Notes: a model not told the origin generated them from the letters alone. A DNA stretch of 64,000 nt from CAKSFT01 sp045544615 (GCA_045544615.1 JAZPZI010000027.1:124001-188000); one strand, 5' to 3'. Shown: positions 33,442 through 43,379, numbered from the stretch's first letter. Numbers and translations are program-made.

Positions 33442-34290
33442 ATGAAAATTTCAGAATTGTTTGAAGAAAAAAAACAAACAGTATCATTTGAAATATTCCC
33501 ACCAAAAGGTGATTTAAGTATTAAGGAGCTATCAAGCATCCTGTCAAATTTAAGTTCACTCTCCCCTGATTTTATCAGTGTTACCTACTCTGCCGGCGGA
33601 AGCGGAAACAGTGACAAAACCGCAACTGTTGCATCTATGGTACAAAACACCTACAACACAAATGCAGTCGCACATCTTACCTGTGCCAACTCTACCAAAG
33701 ACGATATCGCAATAATGATAGAAAAATTCAAAAAAGAAGGTCTTCAAAACGTACTTGCCCTAAGAGGAGATGCAACCGGCTCGGTATCTCATGATTTTTC
33801 ATACGCATCCGACCTTATTCCTGTTTTGAAAGAAAACGGATTTTGCGTGGGTGCTGCGTGCTATCCCGAGGGACATATCAGCTGTGATAATCCGGAAAAA
33901 GACTGGGAATATATGCTGACAAAGCAAGATGCCGGTGCAGACTTTTTCATCAGTCAGCTTTTCTTTGACAACTCACAGTTTATGAAATTCCTTGAATATG
34001 TACGAAAGATTGGCATAACAAAACCGATAATTCCGGGTGTTATGCCAATACTCAGCCAGTCACAGATTTCAAGAATGATATTTATGTGCGGAGCGTCACT
34101 TCCCTCTGCAGTTATCAGACTTTTGAATAAGTATTCTGATAATGCAGAAGATTTGAAAAAAGCTGGCATTGAAATGGCTGCAAAGCAGGTATTAGAGCTT
34201 ATAAAAGAAGGCGTAGACGGCGTACATATCTACAGTATGAACCAGCCCGAGATTGCAAAGGTTCATATGGATCATATAAGAGGAATATAA
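33442..34290 (+). CDS. metF: Methylenetetrahydrofolate reductase
   Basis: MetF reduces 5,10-methylene-THF to 5-methyl-THF, the methyl donor for the methionine synthase encoded two genes downstream. The 282-residue FAD-binding TIM barrel shows VSFEIFPPKGD at the N-terminus, HLTCANSTKDD, the NVLALRGD motif and QLFFDNSQF. The frame extends six codons upstream into the clpE end, but the ATG at 33442 has AAGAGG correctly spaced, so I start there. It is tightly packed with the next two genes, forming a methionine one-carbon operon. Confidence 0.94.
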   Translation: MKISELFEEKKQTVSFEIFPPKGDLSIKELSSILSNLSSLSPDFISVTYSAGGSGNSDKTATVASMVQNTYNTNAVAHLTCANSTKDDIAIMIEKFKKEGLQNVLALRGDATGSVSHDFSYASDLIPVLKENGFCVGAACYPEGHISCDNPEKDWEYMLTKQDAGADFFISQLFFDNSQFMKFLEYVRKIGITKPIIPGVMPILSQSQISRMIFMCGASLPSAVIRLLNKYSDNAEDLKKAGIEMAAKQVLELIKEGVDGVHIYSMNQPEIAKVHMDHIRGI

Positions 34291-34291
34291 A

Positions 34292-34960
34292 ATGTGTCAT
34301 ATCCCAAAAGACGAGGTTTTGCGATATCTCGGCTATAAAAACCAGGAGCTATCCCGAGAACTTGAAAACAGAATTGACAGTTTGATTGAAACGGCAAAAT
34401 CGGTTTGCAGTCCGAAATTTACACATATGATTTCGGATGTCGAGTTCAATACTGACGCAATATTTCTTTCCGGTACAAACATTCAGCTTACCGGAAATGA
34501 TATTAAAAAACATCTGACAGGTGCAAAAAAATGTATTATACTTGCCTGTACGCTTGGGACTGCATTTGAAACCGAGCTTATGAGAATTCAGGCAAAAAGT
34601 GTGACCGATTCTGTTATTTTTGATGCGATTGGAAATGCGTATATCGAAAGTTTTGCAGACTCTTGCGAGAACAAGCTGTTAAAACCGTATCGTGATGGCG
34701 GATACTACTCGAAATACCGCTACAGTCCCGGTTACGGTGACCTACCGATAGAGCTCCAAAACGACATTTTATCGTCACTATCTGCCCAAAAACGAATCGG
34801 GCTATCGGTTACAGACACAAATATTTTAATTCCACGAAAAAGTATCACTGCATTTATCGGAATCTACGATAAACCGCAGTCGGTTTTGACTTCAAAATGT
34901 GATGCGTGTTCTTCAAGAGAATTTTGTAAGATGAAGAAAGAGGGTTTTAGTTGTGATTGA
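34292..34960 (+). CDS. Methionine synthase activation domain as a separate protein
   Basis: A 222-residue protein equivalent to the C-terminal activation domain of B12-dependent methionine synthase, which binds SAM for reductive reactivation of oxidised cobalamin. The SAM-binding stretch RYSPGYGDLPIELQ (about residues 147-160) corresponds to the RxxxGY motif of MetH. A C-terminal cysteine set (CDACSSREFCKMKKEGFSC) follows the domain. It starts one base after the metF stop and overlaps metH by eight bases, so metF, this protein and metH act together. Confidence 0.9.
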   Translation: MCHIPKDEVLRYLGYKNQELSRELENRIDSLIETAKSVCSPKFTHMISDVEFNTDAIFLSGTNIQLTGNDIKKHLTGAKKCIILACTLGTAFETELMRIQAKSVTDSVIFDAIGNAYIESFADSCENKLLKPYRDGGYYSKYRYSPGYGDLPIELQNDILSSLSAQKRIGLSVTDTNILIPRKSITAFIGIYDKPQSVLTSKCDACSSREFCKMKKEGFSCD

Positions 34961-37289
34961 TTTGAATAATTTCCTTATCTTTGACGGTGCAATGGGTACA
35001 ATGCTCCAGAATTCGGGTTTAAAGTCGGGCGAGCTTCCCGAGACGCTAAACCTTACCGCACCCGATAAAATTCTTGAAATCCACAAAAAGTATGTTGCAG
35101 CGGGTGCTGATATTATTACTGCAAATACATTCGGCGCGAATTTTCATAAGATGAAGGATTCAGAACTTGTTAAAAATACAGTATCTGAAGGAATCAAAAT
35201 TGCAAAAAAATCAGGTACAAGGTATGTTGCACTCGATATCGGGCCAACAGGTGCACTCTTGAAGCCTATCGGCACAATGGATTTTGATGAGGTGTATAAC
35301 ATTTTCAAAGAACAGGTCATAGCCGGCAGTGATGCGGACCTGATTTTAATTGAGACGATGTCCGATCTTTTAGAAACCAAAGCCGCAATTCTTGCAGCAA
35401 AAGAGAACTCTTCTCTTCCTGTTTTTGTAACAATGACCTTTACCGATAACGGCAGAACATTTTTAGGAACAGACCCTAAAACATTTGCTATAACTGCCTG
35501 TTCACTTGGCGTTGATGCGATTGGTGTCAACTGTTCACTCGGTCCTATCGAGTTAAAACCTGTAGTTGAAGAACTTTTGGAATACTCAACAAAGCCAATA
35601 ATCGTTCAGGCAAACGCAGGACTTCCCGAAATTGTAAACGGTGAAACTACATTCCCTGTAAAGCCAAAAGATTTTACAGATGCTTTAATGGATATGGTGG
35701 ACAAAGGTGTCACAATCGTTGGTGGATGTTGTGGTACATCACCTGACTACATAAAGGAAATCAAGTCCGCTCTTTCGACAAGAAAACCTAATTTTTGTGA
35801 AGTAAAAAACTTTACAGCTTTTACAAGTGGTACAAAGAGCGTGATTTTGGATAAAAATATAGCTTTGATTGGTGAGAGAATAAATCCAACCGGTAAAAAG
35901 AAGATTAAAGAGGCTTTGCGAGAACATAAACACGAAATCATCATTTCGGAAGCACTTTTACAGGAAGAAAAAGGTGCAGATGTTCTTGATGTAAATGCCG
36001 GGCTTCCCGAAATTGATGAGGCAAAAATCCTAAAGGAACTCGTTACAGAGCTCCAGGGCATCACTTCCCTTCCTCTGCAGATTGACAGTACCGACCCAAT
36101 AGCAATCGAAGGTGCTGTAAGAGTCTATAACGGAAAACCGATTATAAATTCTGTAAACGGTAAAAAAGAAAGCATGGCAGAAATCTTTCCTATTGTTAAA
36201 AAATACGGAACTGCAGTTGTTGCTCTGACACTCGACGAGGACGGTATACCTGAAACTGCAGAAGGAAGATTGAAAATTGCCGAAAAAATTGTAGCCGAGG
36301 CTGAAAAATACGGAATAGCCAAAACCGATATTTTGATTGACTGTCTTGTTCTTTCCGCATCGACTAATCAGGAAATGGTTTTGGAAACAACAAAGGCAAT
36401 CACCCTTGTAAAGCAAAAACTCGGCGTTAAAACTGTACTGGGCGTAAGTAACGTTTCATTCGGTTTGCCATCTCGTGATATTCTGAACTCTGCATTTCTT
36501 GCCGTTGCTTTCGGTGCAGGTCTTGATATGCCGATTATGAACCCGATGTCGGAAGAATACATGAAAATCATCTTGGCATTCAAGGTTCTGAACGGGCAGG
36601 ATTCCGGGTCGGTAGACTATATTGAAAAGTTTTCTGTTGTCAAAAATACCGAAACAGCTAAGGCAGATAGCAACATCTCAATCACCGATGCTATCATAAA
36701 AGGCAGAAAAGATGTTATCTCAGGACTCGTTAAGGATGCGCTCAATTCTTCGTCGCCAATGGGACTTATAAATCAGGAAATAATCCCCGCACTCGACATT
36801 GTGGGTGAAAAATTTGAAAAGGGCACATTTTTCCTTCCGCAGTTAATGGCATCTGCAGAAACCGTTAAAGTCGGATTTGATATTATAAAAGAAGCCTCAC
36901 CCGAGGCAACACCCGATGGCGGAAAAATTTTACTTGCTACCGTAAAAGGCGACATTCACGACATCGGCAAAAATATCGTTAAAATGCTTTTGGAGAACTA
37001 TGGCTACAACATCATTGATTTAGGCAAAGACGTCGCTCCCGAGGCGATTTTGAGTGTTTCAAAAGAACAAAACATCAAATTAGTTGGTTTGAGTGCTCTT
37101 ATGACCACAACTCTAAAGTATATGGAAGAAACCATTAAGCTTTTGAAAACCGAATTGCCCGATACTAAAATAATGGTCGGCGGTGCGGTATTGAACAGGA
37201 CTTATGCTGACATGGTTGGTGCTGATTTTTATGCTAAAGATGCAGCCGAAGCCGCAAAAATAGCAGCAGAATTTTTCAAGAAAGGTTGA
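34953..37289 (+). CDS. metH: B12-dependent methionine synthase lacking the activation domain
   Basis: This 778-residue enzyme transfers a methyl group from methyl-THF through cobalamin to homocysteine. Modules in order: homocysteine-binding barrel with zinc cysteines (GVNCSLGP and GGCCGTSP, residues 1-290), pterin-binding domain (IGERINPTGKKK, 300-550), cobalamin cap (PQLMASAETVK) and the B12-binding Rossmann domain with DIHDIGKNIV. It ends there; the reactivation domain is the separate upstream protein. The start codon is GTG at 34953, with AAAGAGGG upstream, inside the end of the preceding gene. Confidence 0.95.
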   Translation: MIDLNNFLIFDGAMGTMLQNSGLKSGELPETLNLTAPDKILEIHKKYVAAGADIITANTFGANFHKMKDSELVKNTVSEGIKIAKKSGTRYVALDIGPTGALLKPIGTMDFDEVYNIFKEQVIAGSDADLILIETMSDLLETKAAILAAKENSSLPVFVTMTFTDNGRTFLGTDPKTFAITACSLGVDAIGVNCSLGPIELKPVVEELLEYSTKPIIVQANAGLPEIVNGETTFPVKPKDFTDALMDMVDKGVTIVGGCCGTSPDYIKEIKSALSTRKPNFCEVKNFTAFTSGTKSVILDKNIALIGERINPTGKKKIKEALREHKHEIIISEALLQEEKGADVLDVNAGLPEIDEAKILKELVTELQGITSLPLQIDSTDPIAIEGAVRVYNGKPIINSVNGKKESMAEIFPIVKKYGTAVVALTLDEDGIPETAEGRLKIAEKIVAEAEKYGIAKTDILIDCLVLSASTNQEMVLETTKAITLVKQKLGVKTVLGVSNVSFGLPSRDILNSAFLAVAFGAGLDMPIMNPMSEEYMKIILAFKVLNGQDSGSVDYIEKFSVVKNTETAKADSNISITDAIIKGRKDVISGLVKDALNSSSPMGLINQEIIPALDIVGEKFEKGTFFLPQLMASAETVKVGFDIIKEASPEATPDGGKILLATVKGDIHDIGKNIVKMLLENYGYNIIDLGKDVAPEAILSVSKEQNIKLVGLSALMTTTLKYMEETIKLLKTELPDTKIMVGGAVLNRTYADMVGADFYAKDAAEAAKIAAEFFKKG

Positions 37290-37294
37290 TTAAG

Positions 37295-39052
37295 ATGGCG
37301 ACAAAAAAGACAGATAAAAAATACCCGTCCGGGTATCTTGTAAAAAAATTTCTGCCATATTATTCAAAATACAAAGGAATACTTATACTTGACCTTTTGT
37401 GTGCTCTGCTTACAACGGTTTGTGAGCTTGTATTTCCGCTTTTGGTAAGAAAAATCACCGGAACGGCAATTGATACCCCGGAGAATCTGACCTTCAGGCT
37501 GATTGCATATACCGGGATTTTCTATATTATTCTCCGCTTGATTGACACTGCCGCAAACTACTATATGGCTGGCACAGGTCACGTTATGGGAACACGGATG
37601 GAAACAGATATGCGACACGACCTGTTTTCGCACCTGCAAACTCTTTCCCACTCCTTCTATACCGATACAAAAGTCGGGCAGATAATGGCACGAATTACAA
37701 GCGACCTGTTTGATATAACAGAGTTTGCACATCATTGTCCTGAAGAATTTTTGATAACAGGCGTTAAGATTATTGTTGCATTCATTGTATTATTAAACAT
37801 CAACATTCCACTTACTTTGATACTTTTTGCCATTCTTCCGATAATGCTCTTTTGTTGTCTGAGCTTTCGTGGAAAAATGCGTGATGCTTTTAAGGAGTCA
37901 CGTCGACTTGTAGGTGAATTGAATGCAAATGTTGAAGACTCGCTGTTGGGAATTCAGGTAGTAAAATCATTTGCAAACGAAGAAATCGAAAAATCAAAGT
38001 TTGACGATGGAAACATTGCTTTTTTGAAGATAAAAAAGCTTGCATATAAATATATGGCAGGTTTTCAATCATCAACCCGATTATTCGAAGGAATAATGTA
38101 TATTTCGGTAATAATTGCCGGCTCGCTTTTTCTGATGTTCCAAAAAATATCGGTTGCCGATTTTGCCGCATACACACTATATATTTCAACGCTTACAGCG
38201 TCGATAAAAACACTTATCAATTTCACCGAGCAATTCCAGCGAGGCTTAACCGGTCTTGAGCGATTCATTGAGATTATGGATACACCTGCCGACATAGTCG
38301 ATTCTGCTGATGCAATTGAATTGGAAAACGTAAGCGGTGATATAAAATTCAATAACGTCTCGTTTAATTATCCCGATAATGAAAAGGTAGTTTTGAAAAA
38401 CATAAATATTCATATCGCACCCGGAGAAAATGTGGCTTTGGTTGGTGCATCGGGTAGCGGTAAAACCACAATTTGTAACCTTATTCCTCGTTTTTACGAG
38501 GTACAGTCGGGTGAGGTTTTGGTTGATGGTATGAATATCCAGAATCTGACTTTAAAATCTTTAAGGCAAAACATCGGTGTTGTTCAACAGGATGTGTATA
38601 TGTTCTCGGGAACGGTAAGAGATAACATTGAATACGGCAAACCCGGAGCAAGCTTTGAAGAAATCAGAATAGCCGCAATCAGAGCCGGTGCGGATGAGTT
38701 CATCTCTACCCTGCCAAACGGTTATGATACCTACATTGGCGAGCGAGGCGTTAAATTATCCGGCGGACAAAAGCAAAGACTTTCCATCGCCAGAGTTTTC
38801 CTAAAAGACCCACCAATCCTTATTCTTGATGAGGCAACCTCATCCCTTGATAACGAGAGCGAACAGATTATCCAGAAATCTCTTGAAGAGCTCTCTCAAG
38901 GAAGAACCGTTCTTACAATCGCTCACAGACTAACCACAATCAAAAATGCCGACAATATCCTTGTTATCACCGATAAGGGCATTGAAGAGCAAGGAACTCA
39001 CAGTGAACTTTTAGAGAAAAAAGGCGTTTATTATAATTTATATAACATTTAA
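37295..39052 (+). CDS. ABC transporter, fused permease and ATPase
   Basis: A type I half-exporter of 585 residues: six transmembrane segments (about residues 20-310) and a C-terminal nucleotide-binding domain with Walker A GASGSGKTT, signature LSGGQKQR and Walker B ILILDEATS. It probably works as a homodimer. A TTG at 37286 overlaps the metH stop, but the ATG at 37295 is at good distance from AAAGG (37281-37285) and is preferred. Substrate is unknown; multidrug or lipid export is the family default. It ends the clpE-metH run before a strong terminator. Confidence 0.9.
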   Translation: MATKKTDKKYPSGYLVKKFLPYYSKYKGILILDLLCALLTTVCELVFPLLVRKITGTAIDTPENLTFRLIAYTGIFYIILRLIDTAANYYMAGTGHVMGTRMETDMRHDLFSHLQTLSHSFYTDTKVGQIMARITSDLFDITEFAHHCPEEFLITGVKIIVAFIVLLNINIPLTLILFAILPIMLFCCLSFRGKMRDAFKESRRLVGELNANVEDSLLGIQVVKSFANEEIEKSKFDDGNIAFLKIKKLAYKYMAGFQSSTRLFEGIMYISVIIAGSLFLMFQKISVADFAAYTLYISTLTASIKTLINFTEQFQRGLTGLERFIEIMDTPADIVDSADAIELENVSGDIKFNNVSFNYPDNEKVVLKNINIHIAPGENVALVGASGSGKTTICNLIPRFYEVQSGEVLVDGMNIQNLTLKSLRQNIGVVQQDVYMFSGTVRDNIEYGKPGASFEEIRIAAIRAGADEFISTLPNGYDTYIGERGVKLSGGQKQRLSIARVFLKDPPILILDEATSSLDNESEQIIQKSLEELSQGRTVLTIAHRLTTIKNADNILVITDKGIEEQGTHSELLEKKGVYYNLYNI

Positions 39053-39081
39053 AAAACGGACTCAATTGAGTCCGTTTTTTT
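39051..39081. terminator. Bidirectional terminator between the ABC exporter and the rhamnosidase
   Basis: The palindrome AACGGACTC-AATT-GAGTCCGTT is flanked by A and T runs, so it acts for both convergent genes. Confidence 0.9.
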
Positions 39082-41257
39082 ATTTAAGCTTTCCGTAGAA
39101 TGTGTATTTTCCTTTCGGAACTTCATGCGTAATGTCATCGATAACAATTTTAGCCGGAACCGGGGTTTTAATCTCATAACAAATCGAATCATCCAAAACA
39201 GTCCATTTTGATGATATAACACCATTTTTGGTTTTTAGCGAACAATCCAACCATTCGATTTTCGTGCTTGCACAAGGTGAAATTTCAACTTTTTTAAATC
39301 CCGGACATTCTTCTATAGTTTTAATTCCTGCCGCATGACTATAAATCCAGCCAAGAACCGAACCAAAAGCATAATGATTGTACGAGTTCATACTAACATC
39401 CCACAAAGTTCCATCATCTCTGATGCCGTCCCAATGCTCCCAGATTGTAGTCGCACCATGGTTTACCTCATATAGCCACGACGGATATTCCTCCTGTAAA
39501 AGCAATTCGTATGCAATATCTTTATATCCGTTACACGAAAGAGCCTCTAAAATGAATGGTGTTCCGACAAAACCTGTATTTAGCTTGTTTCCATTTTCCT
39601 GAATCATTTCAGCCAAAGCTTTAGCGGTTTTTTCTTTGTTCTCCGTAAGGTTGAATACAAGTGCAAGGATATGCGCTGTTTGAGTCTTATATTCAGAAAA
39701 TACCTCTCTAAAACGCATTACAATATTTTTATAAAGTTCTTCATACTCGGATACGTCTTTACCTAAAACTTTACCTGCTTTTACAAGTATCTCCGTTGAG
39801 CGTGCATAAAAAGCGCTTGCAACAAAATCGTCATTCGTCGCACCCTTCCAGCTACCCGGCTCGCCATCTAAAGCAAGCCAATCGCCATAGTGCTTTCCCC
39901 ACAAACATTTTTCATCATCAGGGCAAGTCCATAAATAATCATCAAGCGTATCTTTTGTTATATAGTCAACCCATTTTTTCATGGCATCAAAAGACGCTTC
40001 AAGCACGCTTTTGTCACCATACATAAGAAACATTTCCCACGGAATAAATGTAATTGCATCTCCCCATGCTGTGCTTGACCGCTTATCGTTCCAGATATTG
40101 GGAACAGTTTCGGTTATTTCGCCCGAATCCAGTTGTTCAGCACACATATCGTTAATCCATTTTTCAAAAAAACGTTTAACATCAAAATTATATGCCGCAG
40201 TTTTACAAAAAACCAGCGCATCGCCTGTCCAACCCATACGCTCATCTCGTTGTGGGCAATCACTTGGAATATCAATAAAATTCGATTTTTGTGACCATAA
40301 AACATTCGAAATAAGTTGGTTTATCTTCTCATTCGAGGTTCTTACTTCCCCTGTTCTCACTATATCCGAGTGAATTGAAATTGCGGTAAAGTCTTCCAAA
40401 TCAATCTCAGCGGGATATTCATCAAGTCTTATGTATCTGAACCCGAAAAAGGTGAAATGCGGCTTATATGTCTGGTTACCATCTTTCGCTATATATTCAA
40501 TTTTCGACTTTGCTGTACGGTAATTTTCGTTATAAAAATTCCCATCATAATCAAGTATTTCCGCATGAGAAATAGCAATCTTATCCCCTGATTTTGCATT
40601 AATCGAAAATTCAACATACCCAGCCAAATTCTGACCAAAGTCAATCACCCGTTCGCCTTTCGGTGTGATTATAAGGCTTTTAGCCTTGATTCTGTCTTTT
40701 TCAACTACAAGTTCCCCTTCTTGTGGAATCAGTCTTTCCTTTGACAGGTCATCAAAAACTTTTACCTTTAATGTTTCAAAATTTTCAGGTCTTGCGTCAT
40801 ATACTTCGCCATCATAGATATCCGAAAACAAAACATTACTTTTTTTGACGCTCCAGCTATCGTCGGTTAAAATACTTTCAACTTCGCCATTTTTATAAAA
40901 AATTTCAATACATGAAATTACGGCACATGGCATACTGCAAATTTTCTTATGATGGCTTGCAATTCTGCCTCTGTGCCAGCCTGTACCGACAGTAACCTCT
41001 AGTTTGTTTTCCGCCTTAATATACTCAGTTATGTCATAGCATTGATATTGCAGTCGGTGTTCGTAGGCTGTAAATCCGGGCGCAAGAATAAAATCACCCA
41101 CTCTCGCTCCGTTTATCTGTGCCTCATACACTCCAATTGCAGATATATAGATAACTGCTTTGGAAATCTTTTTGTTAATTTTAAATTCTTTCAGAAAAAC
41201 CGGACAGATTTCTCCAAAATCGTCCGGTATTCCTATCCATTTAGCTTTAATAAACAT
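39080..41257 (-). CDS. GH78 alpha-L-rhamnosidase, cytoplasmic
   Basis: This 725-residue protein matches glycoside hydrolase family 78: an N-terminal beta-sandwich domain (VYEAQINGARVGDFILAPGFT), a rhamnosidase-type domain (FGFRYIRLDEYP), the catalytic alpha-barrel with the hallmark DCPQRDERMGWTGDA, and a C-terminal beta-sandwich. These enzymes release terminal L-rhamnose from plant glycosides or rhamnogalacturonan. There is no signal peptide, so the substrate must be imported first. It starts four bases after the mscL stop codon and is probably read through from glyS-mscL, an unusual partner set; it ends at the bidirectional terminator. Confidence 0.9.
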   Translation of the reverse strand: MFIKAKWIGIPDDFGEICPVFLKEFKINKKISKAVIYISAIGVYEAQINGARVGDFILAPGFTAYEHRLQYQCYDITEYIKAENKLEVTVGTGWHRGRIASHHKKICSMPCAVISCIEIFYKNGEVESILTDDSWSVKKSNVLFSDIYDGEVYDARPENFETLKVKVFDDLSKERLIPQEGELVVEKDRIKAKSLIITPKGERVIDFGQNLAGYVEFSINAKSGDKIAISHAEILDYDGNFYNENYRTAKSKIEYIAKDGNQTYKPHFTFFGFRYIRLDEYPAEIDLEDFTAISIHSDIVRTGEVRTSNEKINQLISNVLWSQKSNFIDIPSDCPQRDERMGWTGDALVFCKTAAYNFDVKRFFEKWINDMCAEQLDSGEITETVPNIWNDKRSSTAWGDAITFIPWEMFLMYGDKSVLEASFDAMKKWVDYITKDTLDDYLWTCPDDEKCLWGKHYGDWLALDGEPGSWKGATNDDFVASAFYARSTEILVKAGKVLGKDVSEYEELYKNIVMRFREVFSEYKTQTAHILALVFNLTENKEKTAKALAEMIQENGNKLNTGFVGTPFILEALSCNGYKDIAYELLLQEEYPSWLYEVNHGATTIWEHWDGIRDDGTLWDVSMNSYNHYAFGSVLGWIYSHAAGIKTIEECPGFKKVEISPCASTKIEWLDCSLKTKNGVISSKWTVLDDSICYEIKTPVPAKIVIDDITHEVPKGKYTFYGKLK

Positions 41258-41261
41258 GTTT

Positions 41262-41675
41262 TTATTTATCTTTTAATAAATCTCTGATTTCTGTCAAAAG
41301 AACTTCTTCTGCTGATGGTTTTGGCTCCTCAGGCGGTAATTCTTCTTCCTTTTTTTGGAGCTTTTCGTGGAATTTGTTGATTGCAGTAACCATCATAAAT
41401 ACAACAAATGCAATAATTACAAAATCAATAATTGCCTGAATAAATGCACCGTATTTTACAGCAACCTCTTCTGCAACCTCTGTTTTCTCTGCAATAACCC
41501 ACTTTAAATCTGCAAAACTAACCTTACCGGTCAAGCTACTGATAAGTGGTGTAATAATATCATTTACGAGTGATGTTACAATCTTTGTAAAAGCTGAGCC
41601 GATAATAATACCGACTGCCATATCAATAACATTTCCTCTTGCGATAAATGTTTTAAATTCTTTGAACAATTTCAT
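41262..41675 (-). CDS. mscL: Large-conductance mechanosensitive channel
   Basis: MscL opens under membrane tension to release solutes during hypo-osmotic shock. The 137-residue protein has the N-terminal FKTFIARGNVIDMAVGIIIG segment split around the first transmembrane helix (about 16-40), an extracellular loop, a second helix (about 75-97) and a charged cytoplasmic tail. It lies 17 bases after glyS and is followed at once by the rhamnosidase gene. Confidence 0.95.
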   Translation of the reverse strand: MKLFKEFKTFIARGNVIDMAVGIIIGSAFTKIVTSLVNDIITPLISSLTGKVSFADLKWVIAEKTEVAEEVAVKYGAFIQAIIDFVIIAFVVFMMVTAINKFHEKLQKKEEELPPEEPKPSAEEVLLTEIRDLLKDK

Positions 41676-41692
41676 AGTTTAGCCTCCTATAA

Positions 41693-43084
41693 TCAGAACT
41701 CTAACTTTTCTTCAAGGAACTTTTCAAGGTCTGCAATCTTAATTCTCTGCTGTTCCATTGTATCTCTGTCACGAACTGTAACACTTTCATCAGTTTCAGA
41801 GTCAAAATCATAAGTGATACAGTAAGGTGTTCCGATTTCGTCCTGTCTTCTGTATCTCTTACCGATTGAGCCAGCCTCATCATATTCGCAGTTGAACTTC
41901 TTGATAAGGTCTTCGAATACCTTTGTAGCACCTTCTGAGAGCTTCTTTGATAAAGGCAATACTGCAGCCTTAACAGGAGCTAATGCCGGATGCAATCTCA
42001 TAACTACTCTTGAGTCGCCTTCGCCCAAATCTTCTTCATCGTATGCTTCAACTAAGAACGCCAATGCAACACGGTCAGCACCTAGTGACGGTTCTACGCA
42101 ATAAGGAACATATCTTTCATTTGTAATTGGGTCGATGTATTCCATGCTTTCTCCTGAACAGTTCTGATGCTGCATAAGGTCATAATCAGTTCTGTCAGCT
42201 ATACCCCAGAGTTCTCCCCAACCAAACGGGAATACAAACTCGATATCGGTTGTAGCGTTTGAATAGTGTGAAAGTTCTTCAGGTGAATGGTCTCTGAATC
42301 TTACATTTTCTTCCTTGATTCCCAATGACAAAAGCCACTTCATGCAGTAGTCTTTCCAATAAAGGAACCATTCCATATCTGTTCCAGGTGCGCAGAAGAA
42401 CTCAAGTTCCATCTGTTCAAATTCACGTGTACGGAATGTGAAGTTACCCGGTGTGATTTCGTTTCTGAACGACTTACCAACCTGACCGATACCAAATGGA
42501 ATTTTCTTTCTTGTTGTACGCTGAACGTTCTTGAAGTTAACAAAAATACCCTGCGCAGTTTCCGGTCTTAAATATACAGTAGATGATGTGTCCTCTGTTA
42601 CACCCTGGAATGTTTTGAACATGAGGTTGAATTGACGAATATCGGTGAAGTTATGCTTTCCACATTCCGGACAACAAATGTTGTGTTCGTTTATGTATTC
42701 AACCATCTTTTCGTTGCTCCAGCCATCAACTGTCAGGCTCTCACCATTTGCAAAAGCAAAATCTTCGATGAGCTTATCTGCACGGTGGCGTGCCTTACAC
42801 TCTTTACAGTCCATAAGCGGATCAGAAAAGCCGCCAACGTGACCTGATGCTACCCAGGTCTGAGGGTTCATCAAAATCGCACAGTCAACTCCTACATTAT
42901 ATTTTGATTCGTGGACAAACTTTTTCCACCAAGCTTTTTTAACATTATTTTTAAATTCAACGCCGAGCGGGCCATAATCCCAAGTATTAGCCAAACCTCC
43001 GTAGATTTCACTTCCCGGATAGATATAACCTCTGCCCTTACAAAGTGAAACAATTTTTTCCATTGTTTTTTCAGTGTTTTTCAT
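41693..43084 (-). CDS. glyS: Glycyl-tRNA synthetase, single-chain (alpha2) type
   Basis: A class II synthetase of 463 residues, the homodimeric type rather than the bacterial alpha/beta type. Landmarks are YGPLGVEFKNN, the zinc-type cysteines CKECKARH and CCPECGKHNF, RPETAQGIFVNFKN, and the class II motif 2 RNEITPGNFTFRTREFEQ. A strong promoter lies upstream and no T-box leader fits into the short leader. mscL and the rhamnosidase follow in the same direction. Confidence 0.96.
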   Translation of the reverse strand: MKNTEKTMEKIVSLCKGRGYIYPGSEIYGGLANTWDYGPLGVEFKNNVKKAWWKKFVHESKYNVGVDCAILMNPQTWVASGHVGGFSDPLMDCKECKARHRADKLIEDFAFANGESLTVDGWSNEKMVEYINEHNICCPECGKHNFTDIRQFNLMFKTFQGVTEDTSSTVYLRPETAQGIFVNFKNVQRTTRKKIPFGIGQVGKSFRNEITPGNFTFRTREFEQMELEFFCAPGTDMEWFLYWKDYCMKWLLSLGIKEENVRFRDHSPEELSHYSNATTDIEFVFPFGWGELWGIADRTDYDLMQHQNCSGESMEYIDPITNERYVPYCVEPSLGADRVALAFLVEAYDEEDLGEGDSRVVMRLHPALAPVKAAVLPLSKKLSEGATKVFEDLIKKFNCEYDEAGSIGKRYRRQDEIGTPYCITYDFDSETDESVTVRDRDTMEQQRIKIADLEKFLEEKLEF

Positions 43085-43117
43085 AAGTTATTCACCTTTC
43101 TTCTAATCATTGTTTTT

Positions 43118-43146
43118 ATTTTAACAGAAAAAAAGCTAAAGGTCAA
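43118..43146 (-). promoter_or_regulatory. Predicted sigma-A promoter of glyS
   Basis: Minus-strand TTGACC (43146-43141) and TAAAAT (43123-43118) are 17 bases apart, divergent from the tRNA promoter. Confidence 0.75.
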
Positions 43147-43187
43147 GCCATTTCATACCTTTTATTGAAAAAATAAGGTAAATTTTC

Positions 43188-43216
43188 TTGACAAATAACC
43201 ATTCTTGTGATAAAAT
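43188..43216 (+). promoter_or_regulatory. Predicted sigma-A promoter of tRNA-Leu
   Basis: TTGACA (43188-43193) and TAAAAT (43211-43216) are 17 bases apart, 44 bases before the mature tRNA 5' end. Confidence 0.8.
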
Positions 43217-43259
43217 ATCTCAAGTCGGCAGATAAATATAAGTTTTATCGCCCAAATAT

Positions 43260-43343
43260 GCGCCTGTGGCGGAATTGGCAGACGCGCTAGACTTAGGATC
43301 TAGTGTCACCGACGTGAAGGTTCAAGTCCTTTCAGGCGCACCA
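43260..43343 (+). tRNA. tRNA-Leu, anticodon UAG
   Basis: The acceptor stem pairs GCGCCTG (43260-43266) with CAGGCGC (43333-43339), followed by discriminator A and encoded CCA. The anticodon stem CTAGA/TCTAG holds the loop CTTAGGA, so the anticodon is UAG, reading CUN leucine codons. A long variable arm typical of tRNA-Leu and the T-loop GTTCAAGTCC are present. Confidence 0.97.
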
Positions 43344-43351
43344 AAATATTT

Positions 43352-43379
43352 CCCTGACCAAAAGGTCAGGGATTTTTTC
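43352..43379 (+). terminator. Rho-independent terminator of tRNA-Leu
   Basis: CCCTGACC (43352-43359) and GGTCAGGG (43364-43371) with loop AAAA and a T run. Confidence 0.9.

Noticed and set aside
43085..43259. T-box leader in front of glyS
   Set aside because: The leader between the promoter and glyS is only about 30 bases, and no T-box core or antiterminator sequence is visible.
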